From assembly GCA_024449915.1 (NCBI GenBank), contig JAMZAV010000156.1, forward strand, positions 434,001 through 498,000: DNA of 64,000 nt, read 5' to 3'. The notes below the pieces were generated by a model. That model searched no databases. It was not told where the DNA came from and saw only the letters and a program-made list of their open reading frames with translations. The first letter of the stretch is position 1. Each line of letters begins with the position of its first letter. Below, one piece after another: positions 11,803-22,638 of the stretch. The DNA comes from Sweltsa coloradensis (Eukaryota > Arthropoda > Insecta > Plecoptera > Chloroperlidae). The translations under genes and the position numbers were made by a program.

Positions 11803-11911
11803 TCGGTGTGTGAGTGCGAGTGCGAATGTGAGTGCGACTGTGAGTGCAAGTGCAAGTGCAAGTGTGAGTGTGAATGTGAATGTGAGTATTATTGTGGGTG
11901 AGTGCGACTGA
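11803..11911 (+). repeat. Degenerate GTGAGT/GTGCGA hexamer microsatellite
   Basis: Imperfect GTG(A/C)(G/A)(T) hexamers run for about 100 bp. The open frames across it are low-complexity readings of the repeat. Confidence 0.85.
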
Positions 11912-13433
11912 TTGTACGTGTGCCTTTGCATTCGATGTCTTAATCTAACTTTAACAATATTTTAAAACACAAAACAAAGCGGAAAAGAGGCAGGTAAGCT
12001 TATTTATTTTTATTATTAATTCTTCGTACTTTTCTTCTGACAAACAAAGAAAGTTGCTTCAACTTCCCGAGCTAATCTCCTTAATCTTTCTCAAACCTCG
12101 CAACTCTTCTGTAATTGAATTCTCCTCCTCGTCCGCTGAGCCGCGCGTCGTAAAGACGACAACAGGACAGTAGTGACGTAGAGTGTTGGTATTCTGTGGG
12201 CGGCAAAGCCAACCGAGGCGGCTTTATGACGTATTTGTCTTGTTCACCGATATTGAAGCGCTGTTATTAGGCTCACCGCGCGATGCGGGTGGTCTACCCT
12301 CACGGGGCACGCACGCACCTTATCACAACTCGCCCACCCTTATAGAACATTATCAAGCGCGTCATACGGGACGAGTGTTTTCATATTCGGTATTGTAGGA
12401 TTCAATGTTTTTCTTAAGGTTCTTTTATAAAAACAACCTTTTGATTGTCACTCTAGACTTTTACCACAGCTTTATGTTACAACACTTATTTTTGAAAACT
12501 ATATTTGGGCAATTTTATGTTTCTTTTAAGTTTTACACTTAATAAATATTGATTCTGTATAAGATTTAAATTATGTATTGCGCATTTAGAATATATCATT
12601 TTTTCCAACTTGGCTATTATAGTTGAACTTAGTTATTGCAGTTGAACTTTCGTCAATTTAGGAATAATTCAAACAATATTAAAAGGACATTAAGTTAAAA
12701 AAGGCAGGTAAAAAAAGTTAAAGGCAGCCAGGGTTTTCTTCTGAAAATTGATCCGTGTTTCAAATATTATTTTCATGTAAACTTTTTAAATAAATGTGTT
12801 GAAAATAATATTTTTTGGGCAGTAGTTAAACAATTCATTGAAAATATATGTTTTGTTTTTAACAACAATTAAATATTTTATTTTACAGCATTATTTTAAA
12901 TGCATGGAAATTGAAAGCTAATGGAGTGTAATCCTCTAATTTTGAATGTTCTTGTGGTGTCTCCAAAAGTCTAGAATCAATTCCAATTTCTATTTATTGG
13001 CAGACTTGGGTTCGAACCCCTGTCGATAAGTCATTGCTGGTTTTAAAACTTATCAAAACCTTCTCGCTCATGAGTTACTCGAGGAAACCGCTCGGAATTC
13101 AAGGAACAGTCTTAGTTGAATGTGAGACTAATCTGCATCGTTACTCTGGTATTTGCCGAGCGTCGCGCGTCGAGGCCTCGGGCGCTGGAATTCACTCAGC
13201 GACACTTCCCGATGTTCGAGTATGTGAATCATCTCGGGAGCTGCGCGGAATGCAGCGCCATTATCGTTAATGGATACGAGGGTGTCTTGTCTGTCTGTCT
13301 GACTTGAAGACGCGTTATGCACGAGCGGTATTACAAGCGTGTGGAAGTTAGACGAAACTCATTTAAAGTAACGCCATTACTTATATCGATGAGAAGGAAC
13401 TTCTATTAAAATTGAGTGCTTTTATGAGGTGAG
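11912..13433. other. Intergenic stretch with two CpG-richer patches
   Basis: Patches at about 12120-12310 and 13090-13330 are richer in CpG (GCCGCGCGTCGTAAAGACGA; GAGCGTCGCGCGTCGAGGCC). Small ORFs of 60-78 codons across them show no recognisable motif. A B-box-like GGTTCGAACCCC at about 13010 suggests an old SINE fragment. Confidence 0.4.
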
Positions 13434-13565
13434 AAGGTATAGGAAGTGATCCCAGCATCACACCAGGAAAACCTTGGCCAAAGTCTTTTTCAGGATTGCT
13501 GGATGCGGGTCTCGAACTGGTGACCTCTTGAGTTGTAGTCTCACATGTTCGTCAACGAGCTCCAT
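13434..13565 (-). repeat. tRNA-derived SINE, family S2 (old copy)
   Basis: The minus strand contains CAGTTCGAGACCCGC (B-box-like), a CAGCAATCCTGA-like segment and AGACTTTGGCCAAGGTTTTC, in the same order as the better copies at 42030 and 53824. Confidence 0.5.
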
Positions 13566-13704
13566 TGAATGATGCTTTATTTGATAACCAGTGAAAGTAA
13601 AACTATTTCATTATTTTATAGTGTGTGATAACTAAACATAATTGTCCTTAGTCAAGAAATAGTTTAAACCTCTTGCATCTTGTTTTGTTCACAATAGAGG
13701 TGTG

Positions 13705-13712
13705 GTAGTACC
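13705..13712. repeat. Left target-site duplication of hAT-like element
   Basis: GTAGTACC is repeated exactly at 15264-15271, flanking the inverted repeats. Eight bp is the hAT target length. Confidence 0.8.
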
Positions 13713-15263
13713 CAGAGTCGATAAAGAAGTTTCCCCTTTGGGGAGGTCCCCTTACTCCCAAGTCAAAACGAGAATCCATCGTCCTGCGCGCTGAGAGCGG
13801 CTCCAATGTGAAACTAATAAAGCACTGCACGCTAAATACGGTTCAGTAGATTATCGATGTGCAGTGACGGCCTGAAATCAACAAACAACAGACGAAACGT
13901 CAAACTTCAATTTTATTTCAATCATATTAGCCCTGGGCCCTAGTCTTTTAAAACGATTTACTTTTGATTTATTATTGTACTATAAAGTGTTGCGCAGGCG
14001 TCACTGATATTTTCGTGCGAAATAATTTGAGATATGCCTTGTTCAAGCCTAACGGACGTAAGTGTAGCCTAGGCCCAAGGCCACAATACAGTTTTCAGAC
14101 GTAAGTACGCCCTAGGCACTCAAATCGAAATCTTGAACAATACATATTGTCGGCCTAGCTCCTAAGCTTAGGTCTACTCCATCAGAAATATCCTCATTAA
14201 TAAAGAGAGTTTGCTTTATGCCAAAACATTCGCCAACATTCGATCGTATTTAATATTTTGACGTTTCCGACATTTGTCGTCATCGACTGTTTAGGGTACG
14301 TCTGTAATCGTTTTTCGACTGCTACCCTGCTAAAAACTTGCCTGCTCTGTGCTTGCCTGCTTACACCTCGCCTACTTAATGATTCTGTCAACAACTTCTC
14401 CAAGCCTGCTTATCATGGCTTCCCACTGCCTACTTAACGGACATACGTTTTTAAGTCGCTCTCAAAACCCACCCACGAGAAGGCGGTAGCTTGAGTCTTT
14501 TTTATAAATTTGTAAACAAACAAACTTTCTTGTGTTTGTTTAGTCCATGTGCGTTGTATCTCTCGTTTTAGGCTTGTCATAGGGTCTAGACCTAGCATAA
14601 CCTCGTTGGTCAAGGTCAAGAAGTTAAAAATAAATTTAAAAACATCAAACTATATCACAAAACATTCAAAATGCTACATTTTGGCTGGCTAGGCCTAGGT
14701 CTAGGCTACCCTACGCTAGGCCTAGGCCCCACCTTTACCTAGCTATGCCCTAGGGCCTCGGCCTAAAACATGCATTTAGTTGTTTGAATTCCTGACACTG
14801 CTAATTTTCTACGTGGTAAGAAAATAATTCATTAAATATCAGATCCTAGGAACAATTTAAATTAATTAATTACAATCCTGCTTGCATTTCACTTCTTCGC
14901 ATTCGGCCATCTTGTAGTAGGTGGAAGTAGGCTCGCAAGCATACACTTTCGGCGACTACGCTCGGGTGCTAACCAAGTAGACTTTCCGATGCCTACTTGT
15001 GACATTTCGACGCCAACTTCATCACGTGACTTCCGGCTAACGAGTCGACTTAGCCAAGCAGACTCGCTCAAAAGTCGATTACAGACGCACCCTTACTACT
15101 AGTAGAAAAGTGACGTACTTTTATTGAAGTAGTTCCATCAATCGTCACACAGAGTCGCGCGGAACGTTAGATTCCCAACGCCAAAACTGACTTTTGATTT
15201 AACCCAGGGCGGTATAGGGAGTTGGAGGACCTCCCCAACGGGGAAACTTCTTTATCGACTCTG
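13713..15263. mobile_element. hAT-like non-autonomous transposon with nested insertion
   Basis: Termini are CAGAGTCGATAAAGAAGTTT and its inverse. The arms extend about 130 bp with moderate divergence (GGGGAGGTCC, then GCGCG, then AATAAA(A/G)CAC). The CAGRG start and 8-bp duplication GTAGTACC on both sides fit the hAT superfamily. Total length is 1551 bp, of which 799 bp plus a TTA are a later insertion (14294-15092), leaving about 749 bp of original element. No transposase-like ORF is seen. The target duplication does not match the usual A at position 7. Confidence 0.8.
14294..15092. mobile_element. PIF/Harbinger-like MITE nested in the hAT-like element
   Basis: Ends GGGTACGTCTGTAATCG and CGATTACAGACGCACCC are inverted. 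TTA is duplicated immediately outside (14291-14293 and 15093-15095), as expected for PIF/Harbinger. The interior holds many CCTAGG-type hexamers (14690-14760) and diverged inverted arms rich in GCCTACTT/AAGTAGGC. No nuclease ORF is present. Since it lies wholly inside 13713-15263 it is the younger insertion. Confidence 0.8.
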
Positions 15264-15271
15264 GTAGTACC
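15264..15271. repeat. Right target-site duplication of hAT-like element
   Basis: Exact GTAGTACC, matching 13705-13712. Confidence 0.8.
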
Positions 15272-15309
15272 TAGCTCATGGGTTTAATGTAAATCTTTTA
15301 TTATTGAGG

Positions 15310-15440
15310 ACGCCGGTCGATGTCTGCCACTGACAATCCTGATTGAAGGCTTTTCCAAAATGTCCTCAGTCATCAGTCGGTATTTACCTTGGACATTCCT
15401 ATGGAACTATCTCAACACCTGAAGAGGGACACATTGTCGC
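15310..15440 (+). repeat. SINE family S2, 5'-truncated copy
   Basis: Matches the body of S2: GACAATCCTGATTGAAGG, CCTCAGTC, GGACATTCC and CACCTGAAGAGGGACACATT. The tRNA-like head is missing. Confidence 0.65.
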
Positions 15441-17335
15441 TAGGTAAGATGTCTGTTTGGTTGCAATTGTTTTACTCCTAAAAGATACAGACTGAATTTT
15501 AATTAGTTGACTAACTAACTTTCGTAAGTTCTCCATCTGTTTCCCCTTCCTTCTCTTGCCTTGGTGTTCCCTGGACTAGGATCTCTAACACCCCCACCCT
15601 CGCGGGGTAACAAGTGTCCAGGTCGGTTCAGCTAATAGAAGTTGATTGAGCTGGAGTGAACGCCTCACCGATCTTCTTACACCTTACCCCCCCCCACCCA
15701 CTCCTGACGGCGAGCAATCAATAGAGCGGAGGAGTGAGTGTACCGGTCAGTGATACAATTATTATTAATATACTTTGTTTTACAGAAATACTGAGGTTCT
15801 GAAGTTTGCGGCAAGGTAATCGCAATAATTGCTACTAGCTCAATAGGTTTCCTAATATTTACTAAATTAGTAAGTGTGGTTATGTAATACACACCAAAAC
15901 TGGTTAGGGTACTATGTTAGGGTACGGTAAACAAAACTAAAAGACATTCTTATTTTTGTGTCACAAAGTTGGCGAGAGATATACAGTTACAAATGTGACA
16001 ATCTTACTCCACAAAGACAAGTGGTTCATATTTATTAGTCTATTCTTCATCAGTTAGGTTTTTATTTGGTGCAAAAGAGGTTAAATAAAAACTGAATGCA
16101 CCATTTAAAAGTCAGTTTTAACATATATTTACTAAAGAGTCGTGGACTCAACTTTTCAAACATTTTCATTGTTAATTACAATAAAAGATTTAGAGTAAAG
16201 GAGCAAAAAGATTGTTTTATGCTTGTTTGACCGTATAGGTGATTTAAAAAAGTAAAATTGATTACTTCAGAGCAAGAACCTAGGCCATAAAGAAAACTTG
16301 CATTAAGATTGAAATTTAGATTTGAAATCCGGGATCTTTCTTCATTGCTAAAATTTGGAGCCAGATAACTACAAATTCTTTGAGATCATATATTTTAGTA
16401 TGGGATAGTCGCTTCGTAGTTCGTATGTATCATTCATTTCTCTATCTACATTTTCCACTTTATCTTATAGATCCAACTCTTTCCTACATTGCTTCTTACA
16501 TCATTTCGATATGTAATACGAGACTTGGCATTGGCGACAAACAACCAACAGCTACAGCAAGTAGAGTATTCTCTGGTTCAGAAGACAGGAAGGTTTCAAA
16601 CTATTAATCAAGATCTAGATTAGCTCACTCTGTTTTGTATATTTGTAGAAACAAAACACTTCGGGTCACGAAACAAAAACCATCGTTGATGAATTTTGTT
16701 TGCACAGTTTCTTAAACAATCCAGTTTGAACAAGTAATTTAGCTCCAACTGTCGCGGAAAAGACGACCGAGATAAAAACAAGTCCAAAAAGCTGTAATTT
16801 ATCGTCGGGTGTTTTACTTTTCTGGGGATTATTCACTTTATTATTTTACCTGTGGTTTAAATGAAAAATGAAGCGAGGAAAATTAAATAAAATGTCTACG
16901 TTGAACGAGTGGAAAAGTAAAAAAAGAATTTCTGTGAAAGTATATTTTCTTTTAATTAAATTCTGTGAATAATTGGTTCTAATTTGTCTGTATTTAATGT
17001 CGGCTGGGTAAAGAAACGTTGCTCTTTCCCAACCTATCTGAAACCCTCAATCTTCGACGACGGCTATGCGTAAGAAACCCACCCAAAAGTAAATTGTTCC
17101 GTAAAATTTAGAAAGAGATTAATTCTTTAAAACACAATAATAGTAATAATCAATAGATATATTTTTATAACTACTAAAAACCGTGTGCCTCTTTAATACG
17201 AAACCAATTTGCTTCAACACCCATGCCTTGAGCAAACAGCATATTAATGAGGGCGAAACTCCAATCGCTTAAATAATTTTGAATCAGTAATAACTAATAA
17301 TTTATATAAGTGAACTAAGCTCTCACAAAGATTAC
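15441..17335. other. Intergenic stretch
   Basis: No gene or repeat family recognised; a short C-run lies at about 15685. The 75-codon frame at 16380 is AT-rich and unremarkable. Confidence 0.5.
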
Positions 17336-17541
17336 TGTTATGTCCGTCCGTCTGTGCGCGTTCACGTCTAACGATAAAACCCGAACACGACGTACGATTG
17401 ACAAGTGTTTTTTGTTGGAATTGTCCTTCAACAAAGATGACAAAGAATGTTTTAGTGAAAACCCTAAGGTTAATGGGGGAGTGGCTAACCCCGCAGAAAG
17501 TTTGAAAATTCGTGACCCTGCACCTCCACCATTTCCTAAGC
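17336..17541 (+). repeat. Repeat family J ending in the family E terminus (copy 1)
   Basis: Starts with TGTCCGTCCGTCTGTG, contains GTCCTTCAACAAAGATGACA and ends GACCCTGCACCTCCACCA. The same order occurs at 37535-37697. The 118-codon ORF across this copy reads through the repeat and is not taken as a gene. Confidence 0.6.
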
Positions 17542-17917
17542 GCGATTTAGCTAGGAACGTTTTTAGTGGTAAGCTTACCCGATACCGCGACCAAAATGAT
17601 CAACTACCGAAGATTTATTTAATTTCCGTATTCTTGATAAAGCAGATTCGCTCCGACTTTTGGATAGGCTACTCCCGTTCCCTTGTTCGTTTTTGACGAT
17701 GTAACAAATTAAAAGGTATCCTGTCCTAAACTTTCCATTTATTTCTTCCTTTCTATCTTTAACGACTTTCATATACAGATATAAAAACTGATTTATAAAG
17801 GAAGAATAAAACAAATAGCATAAACTGTCAAAGAAAAACTTATTGTCTGGATTTCCGAAGCTGGGTATCAATCCGGAACCTCCCGAATAATAATTTCGGG
17901 CCTGAAGCTTGAATTAT

Positions 17918-18063
17918 ACGGTTCAATGTTTCGATCGAGATTCATTGAATCCAAGGATAAAACAATCAAAATGTGCATAGATGATAAAAAACAACGATAC
18001 ATCCTTCACATTGATCAGATTTTGTCCGTGAATTCAAAGAATCTTGAACGAAACATTGAACCG
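17918..18063. repeat. 146-bp palindrome
   Basis: Arms of about 68 bp start ACGGTTCAATGTTTCG and end CGAAACATTGAACCGT, with roughly 75-80% match inside and an A-rich centre. It abuts the family D element 10 bp downstream. Confidence 0.75.
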
Positions 18064-18072
18064 TCTTATTTT

Positions 18073-18376
18073 TAAACGAGGGAGCGGAGCGACTGAGTGT
18101 CTCCATTCAACTCAGACGGCCCTCATTCTGTGATTCTGTGTGTCTGTCTGTCTGTACGCCGATAATCAGCCGAACCGCTGAACAGATTGCGCTGAAGACA
18201 TCCTGTACGAGTTAAATGAGAACTGTTAACAAAATCAGCCAGATCCATTGGATTTAAACCTACAATAAATAAAAATGTGATTTTTTTATAATATCGATAG
18301 AATTTGTTTAATTTTTCATATGTCTCAACAAATGGCTCACTCACTCGTTTAACAACGACTTTGGCGTTTCCCTAGT
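18073..18376 (+). mobile_element. Family D Helitron-like element (copy 1)
   Basis: About 300 bp. The head is TAAACGAGGGAGCGGAGCG; the end is CACTCGTTTAACAACGACTT, then TGGCGTTTCCCTAGT. The head TAAACGAG and the subterminal CTCGTTTA are an asymmetric inverted pair, followed by an AACGaC/GgCGTT hairpin, the same architecture as family A. Non-coding. Confidence 0.7.
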
Positions 18377-18915
18377 TTAGGCTTAATTTATACTCTTGAG
18401 TTCTCTTTGTCAGTATGGTCCAAACTATTTGCTTTGTTTCTTGTGTAATAACTAAAATCTGCGTGTGTTTTAACTTCTAGTTCTCTCTCACATTGCCCCC
18501 ATCATCTCACTTCTGTTTCTCCCCCCCCCCCCAGACGGAAGCTCCAACTCAACGAATAGGTTCACCGGAGTGGAACCCACCTAGAACAAGACTCGGGACA
18601 ATGGACAGCATTGTCCTCGACGTCGGTGATATCGTTGATGTATAATTCACGCCTTGTTCAACGAAACGCGCGGCGCTTTTAGTGATTCTAAACAATCATG
18701 ACAAACGAGTCGCTCGTGTTATTTCCAATGTGGTGATTGATACTTCGTGAACCGCGATGTGTTATTCATCTTGTAATCGGCGTCATTGAAACCGCCCGAG
18801 TTGTTTTATTCGAGTTTAAGCCGCGCTTTGTGCGTTCTATAACGGGGTTAGCAGGGACGACAACATGGTAATTACACGTAATTGATGGTAAATATTTAAT
18901 CGGAAGTGGATGGTG

Positions 18916-18918
<3 letters not shown>

Positions 18919-19011
<93 letters not shown>

Positions 19012-19021
19012 ACTCTCTCTC
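18919..19021 (+). repeat. (CT)n microsatellite
   Basis: About 100 bp of nearly pure CT with a few CA or CC interruptions. Confidence 0.95.
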
Positions 19022-19236
19022 CTTGATTGCCACTTGAAACACTTGATTGCGTGGGAGCAAACCTTCCCTAGTACAATTCCGCATTATTCGGGTAATATTT
19101 CGTGGACTTGGCAATTATTTAAATGTGTTCACAATTGTGCGGCTTTGTGTTTCTCAGAAGCAGAGCGAAACATTATTTCACAATCCAGTCTAACAAACTA
19201 GAGTCCGTCCGTCTTGTCTGTGCCGTGCTTGCTTGA

Positions 19237-19240
<4 letters not shown>

Positions 19241-19273
<33 letters not shown>

Positions 19274-19293
19274 CCCCCCTCCCCCCCCCCCCA
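19241..19293 (+). repeat. (CT)n followed by poly-C
   Basis: About 15 CT units run into C-runs broken by single T's. Confidence 0.95.
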
Positions 19294-19764
19294 AAGAGAA
19301 GGGCCTCCCGCAAACTCCCCCGGCAAATGGGAAACGCACTGATTCGGTTTGTGGCTCCTTTAAGCCAATCTACCGCCCATAAAATACCCACACTACGGTC
19401 AATTCACCTCGTGGCAACAAGGACCGCTTCGATCTGAGCCCCGTGTTTAGTGGCACTCAGGGGGCCCAGGTTCTAGGCTGCTCAATAAACCCTCGTTCAC
19501 TGGGCCACGTGTGTAGGAGACTACCCGCTCACAAGCACGTAGCACACGTGCACTGGAGTGCACAAGTGTCCACTCTGGACACCGGCAATGATTCCTGAAG
19601 GAACGTTTTCTTTTTCAAAAACAGAATGGGACATTTCGTCAACCTGCCACACACTGACTTCTGGAGGTTTCATTAGTAACAAGTATGAACCGTGCCCCTC
19701 TTCCTGTTTTTCAGTATATTATCGTTCTTGGATATATAAACAAATAAATACATTTTTGTAGGAT

Positions 19765-20022
19765 GACCGCTGTAAGGTATACACATCAGATTTTACCGGT
19801 GTGACCCTCTTCAGGTGACTAACTAGGTATGTTGCGAATAGGACAATTGTGAAAGGATGTCCGAGGGCTATTTAAAAGGACTCTATCCCTTGCTTTCGCA
19901 TTAACGACAGAGGAAAACCTCGAAAAAAACTTCAGTTACGATTGCCGGTCTCGACGGGATTCGAACCCGGGACCTCCCGAATCAGAGTCGCGCGCTTAGC
20001 GCTCGAGCCAATACTGTCGGTT
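19765..20022 (-). repeat. tRNA-derived SINE, family S2 (well preserved)
   Basis: On the minus strand: TTGGCTCGAGCGCTAAGCGC (A-box region), GATTCGGGAGGTCCCGGGTT and CGAATCCCGTCGAGAC (B box), then GGCAATCGTAACTGAAG, GTCGTTAATGCGAAAGC, AGCCCTCGGACATCC and CACCTGAAGAGGG. All parts are in the family order. It has a Pol III type internal promoter but would not encode protein. Confidence 0.85.
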
Positions 20023-22165
20023 CTTGAATATAGGATGTAGACCACTGAATATCTGGAACTACTTACGAGGATGTAATACTGTAACCGTGATGCCAACTAG
20101 AGCCTAAGCGATGGGCCTCAAAAGCTTAAAACTCTAGCTTAAAACTTTTGTGTGCGGCGGCCATGTTGGAAGTTCGACCAATCCAGACGAATCTCTAAAA
20201 CGAATCTCGCGGCTAGTCACTGATTGTACTAAATGTTAACTGTCCTTAAAAGCTCACTGTCCTAAACTGCTTTACCGACTGAACAAATATCTCAATAGCT
20301 TAAGTTGTGTTCTAGCTTAGGCTACAAGGTGAGTGACACTTGTATTCCTCAAGTAAACAAAAACATATTTTTAGGACAGTTAAATTTTAGTACAGTTTAT
20401 TTTTAGAACATTTAGGGTCTCTAAACATTTTAAGGTTATATCGTATGACTTCAATGCTCCGGGTTAAACTCGTTGTTTGTATATCACCTCTAATCGCTGA
20501 GCTCATACATCACTTGTTATCGCCTCCGTATGAACGCAGAGGAAACTAAAAGCGCAGCGTGAACTCTCAGGTTTCTGGACTTGGAGGTCACGCAACCCCC
20601 CAATTAAGAATATTTCACGAGCCCAATCACTGATCCTACGTCTATGCGCGAGTTCGTGCTCGCGTCTCGCTATTCATTAATCATCACACGCTTGTTTTAA
20701 AGTATTCGTAATGAGGCGTCGTAATGAATTAAGTCGCTGTAGGTTATAGTCCTGCTCTTAAACCCGAACTTGCTGGTGTACACTGGCTTGAGACTTGATT
20801 TACCTTCCTCTGCTCCGTCCGTGCTTTTAGTTTCCTGTAAGCTTGGTTAACACCGAGACGCTTTGACCTTCGCATCACCTCTGGTTCATTAGCGTGAGCA
20901 TTAGTCGACCTCCTCGTGAGAGAGAGAGAGAGGACACACAACGTTCCCTACTTCATCATGCAAATACCAACCCTGTATAGCATAACTTCACGACGGCCAG
21001 ATAGGGGGCGCTCAATATACCTGTAGCATGCACTGCTCTTGAGTGGCTGCTGTAAGCAAGTTGATGGAGCGTAAAATTGATTAATGAAAGGGGTTAGATA
21101 ATATGGTTTGGCCTTTAATGCATCTGTGATAACAAATCTGTATTTCTCTATTTTCTTTAAGATAACATGCAGCCTGATAAATACCAAATATAAATTTCGA
21201 ATCATGAAAATAATGAACAGAAATCAAGTTCAATTGACGCTGATTAATATGTTTTTTATTTAAGTTGGTTGACATGAAGGTAAATGAAAACAAAATAAAG
21301 TGAATGTATATTTGAAAATCAACTGTTCATTAGGGTAATTTCGACAAAAGGGCGAGTGACATGTCGCCGAAACGATGGAAATATTTAAATAAGTCTAAAT
21401 GATGACCTGAAAAACTAACATATGTTCATATTTCATCCGTGAAAGTCTAGGGTTTAAAATAGAAATAAAAATATTTAATTTAAATTTGTTTCAATTAATG
21501 TTTTTCATTTGCACATGCCAAGGATTACAAATATGACATGACTCAATAACTTATACTGAAACTAAAATAAAGTTAAAATTGTCTCAAAAATTACTTTGCC
21601 ATAACATGGCTTAACTTATTGGACCTGGATAACGTAACTATAAAACGTCGTATGTTGATACATGTGTACAGCTCAGTAGTTTTGAAGTCGACGCCATCTT
21701 GTTCCTGTTAGAATCCCTTCCCCTAATCGTTCCTGAAACCCGTGCCCCTCTGCTCTACAACTCCTGTAAACCCGCAGGATGAACGAGGCCTGGGGAACGA
21801 CCAGGACCAAGAGGCTCGGGTTATAAATGGTGGTCGTTTGTTGTGAGAGAAGTTTCTCCCGTGGATCGGGTTCCGAGTGATTGGATTCCGTGTTGGATCC
21901 GTGTGAAACAAGATTACTCGGTGTCTTCAATCTGGTCTTTGATTTGTACTGAACGAGGCGGCCTCGCACTTGAAGGAACTGAAGCTAATGTCACCGCCGT
22001 CCATGAAGCTAGCTTCACTTTAAAACAATAAGTCTGCATCGAAAGAAATGTATGGTCATCAGGCAGGGCACTCTTGATGCCATAACACACGTTTATTAAA
22101 CGCTGAAAATGTATTTTGAATGATAAATTTTATGTACAATACAATTACACACAGTTAAAACAAAA
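20023..22165. other. Intergenic stretch
   Basis: A short (GA)n run lies at about 20917. Region 21690-21990 is more GC-rich with overlapping small ORFs on both strands, none with a recognisable domain. No gene called. Confidence 0.45.
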
Positions 22166-22204
22166 TTGTTGGTCGTCGTTGTTGTCGTTGTCGTTGTCGT
22201 TGTC

Positions 22205-22241
<37 letters not shown>

Positions 22242-22264
22242 TTGTCGTTGTCGTTGTCGTTGTT

Positions 22265-22332
<68 letters not shown>

Positions 22333-22370
22333 CGTTGTCGTCGTCGTTGTCGTTGTCGTCGTAGTCATAG
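22166..22370 (+). repeat. (GTCGTT)n microsatellite
   Basis: About 200 bp of GTC/GTT triplets, mostly alternating as a hexamer. It reads as poly-Val, poly-Ser/Leu or poly-Thr depending on frame; these are not genes. Confidence 0.95.
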
Positions 22371-22638
22371 CGAACAATTATTATTTAACTCTATCCGTCT
22401 TTATTAAGCCAAGTCATGCAATGAAGACAAACCGCAATGCACTGGGGACGGCTTCCGATTGATTGACAGCCAATACTGATAAGTGGTTATTAGTCTCTAC
22501 GTTAGCTTATACCTTCTCAACCTTCAAACCGAAGTTTATTTTTAACTAGGTTAAACCCTTTTCTATTCATTTGTAATATCCTTTAATAGCGCTACCTATT
22601 TTGACCTATATTCACAAAAACCATATTCAATAGTGTCT

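Noticed and set aside
17340..17696. 118-codon plus-strand ORF
   Set aside because: It reads through repeat family J including the GACCCTGCACCTCCACCA terminus, which also occurs at 37535-37697 without an open frame.
22096..22462. Open frames of 82-98 codons in three frames with poly-Val, poly-Thr and Ser/Leu runs
   Set aside because: They are readings of the (GTCGTT)n microsatellite.
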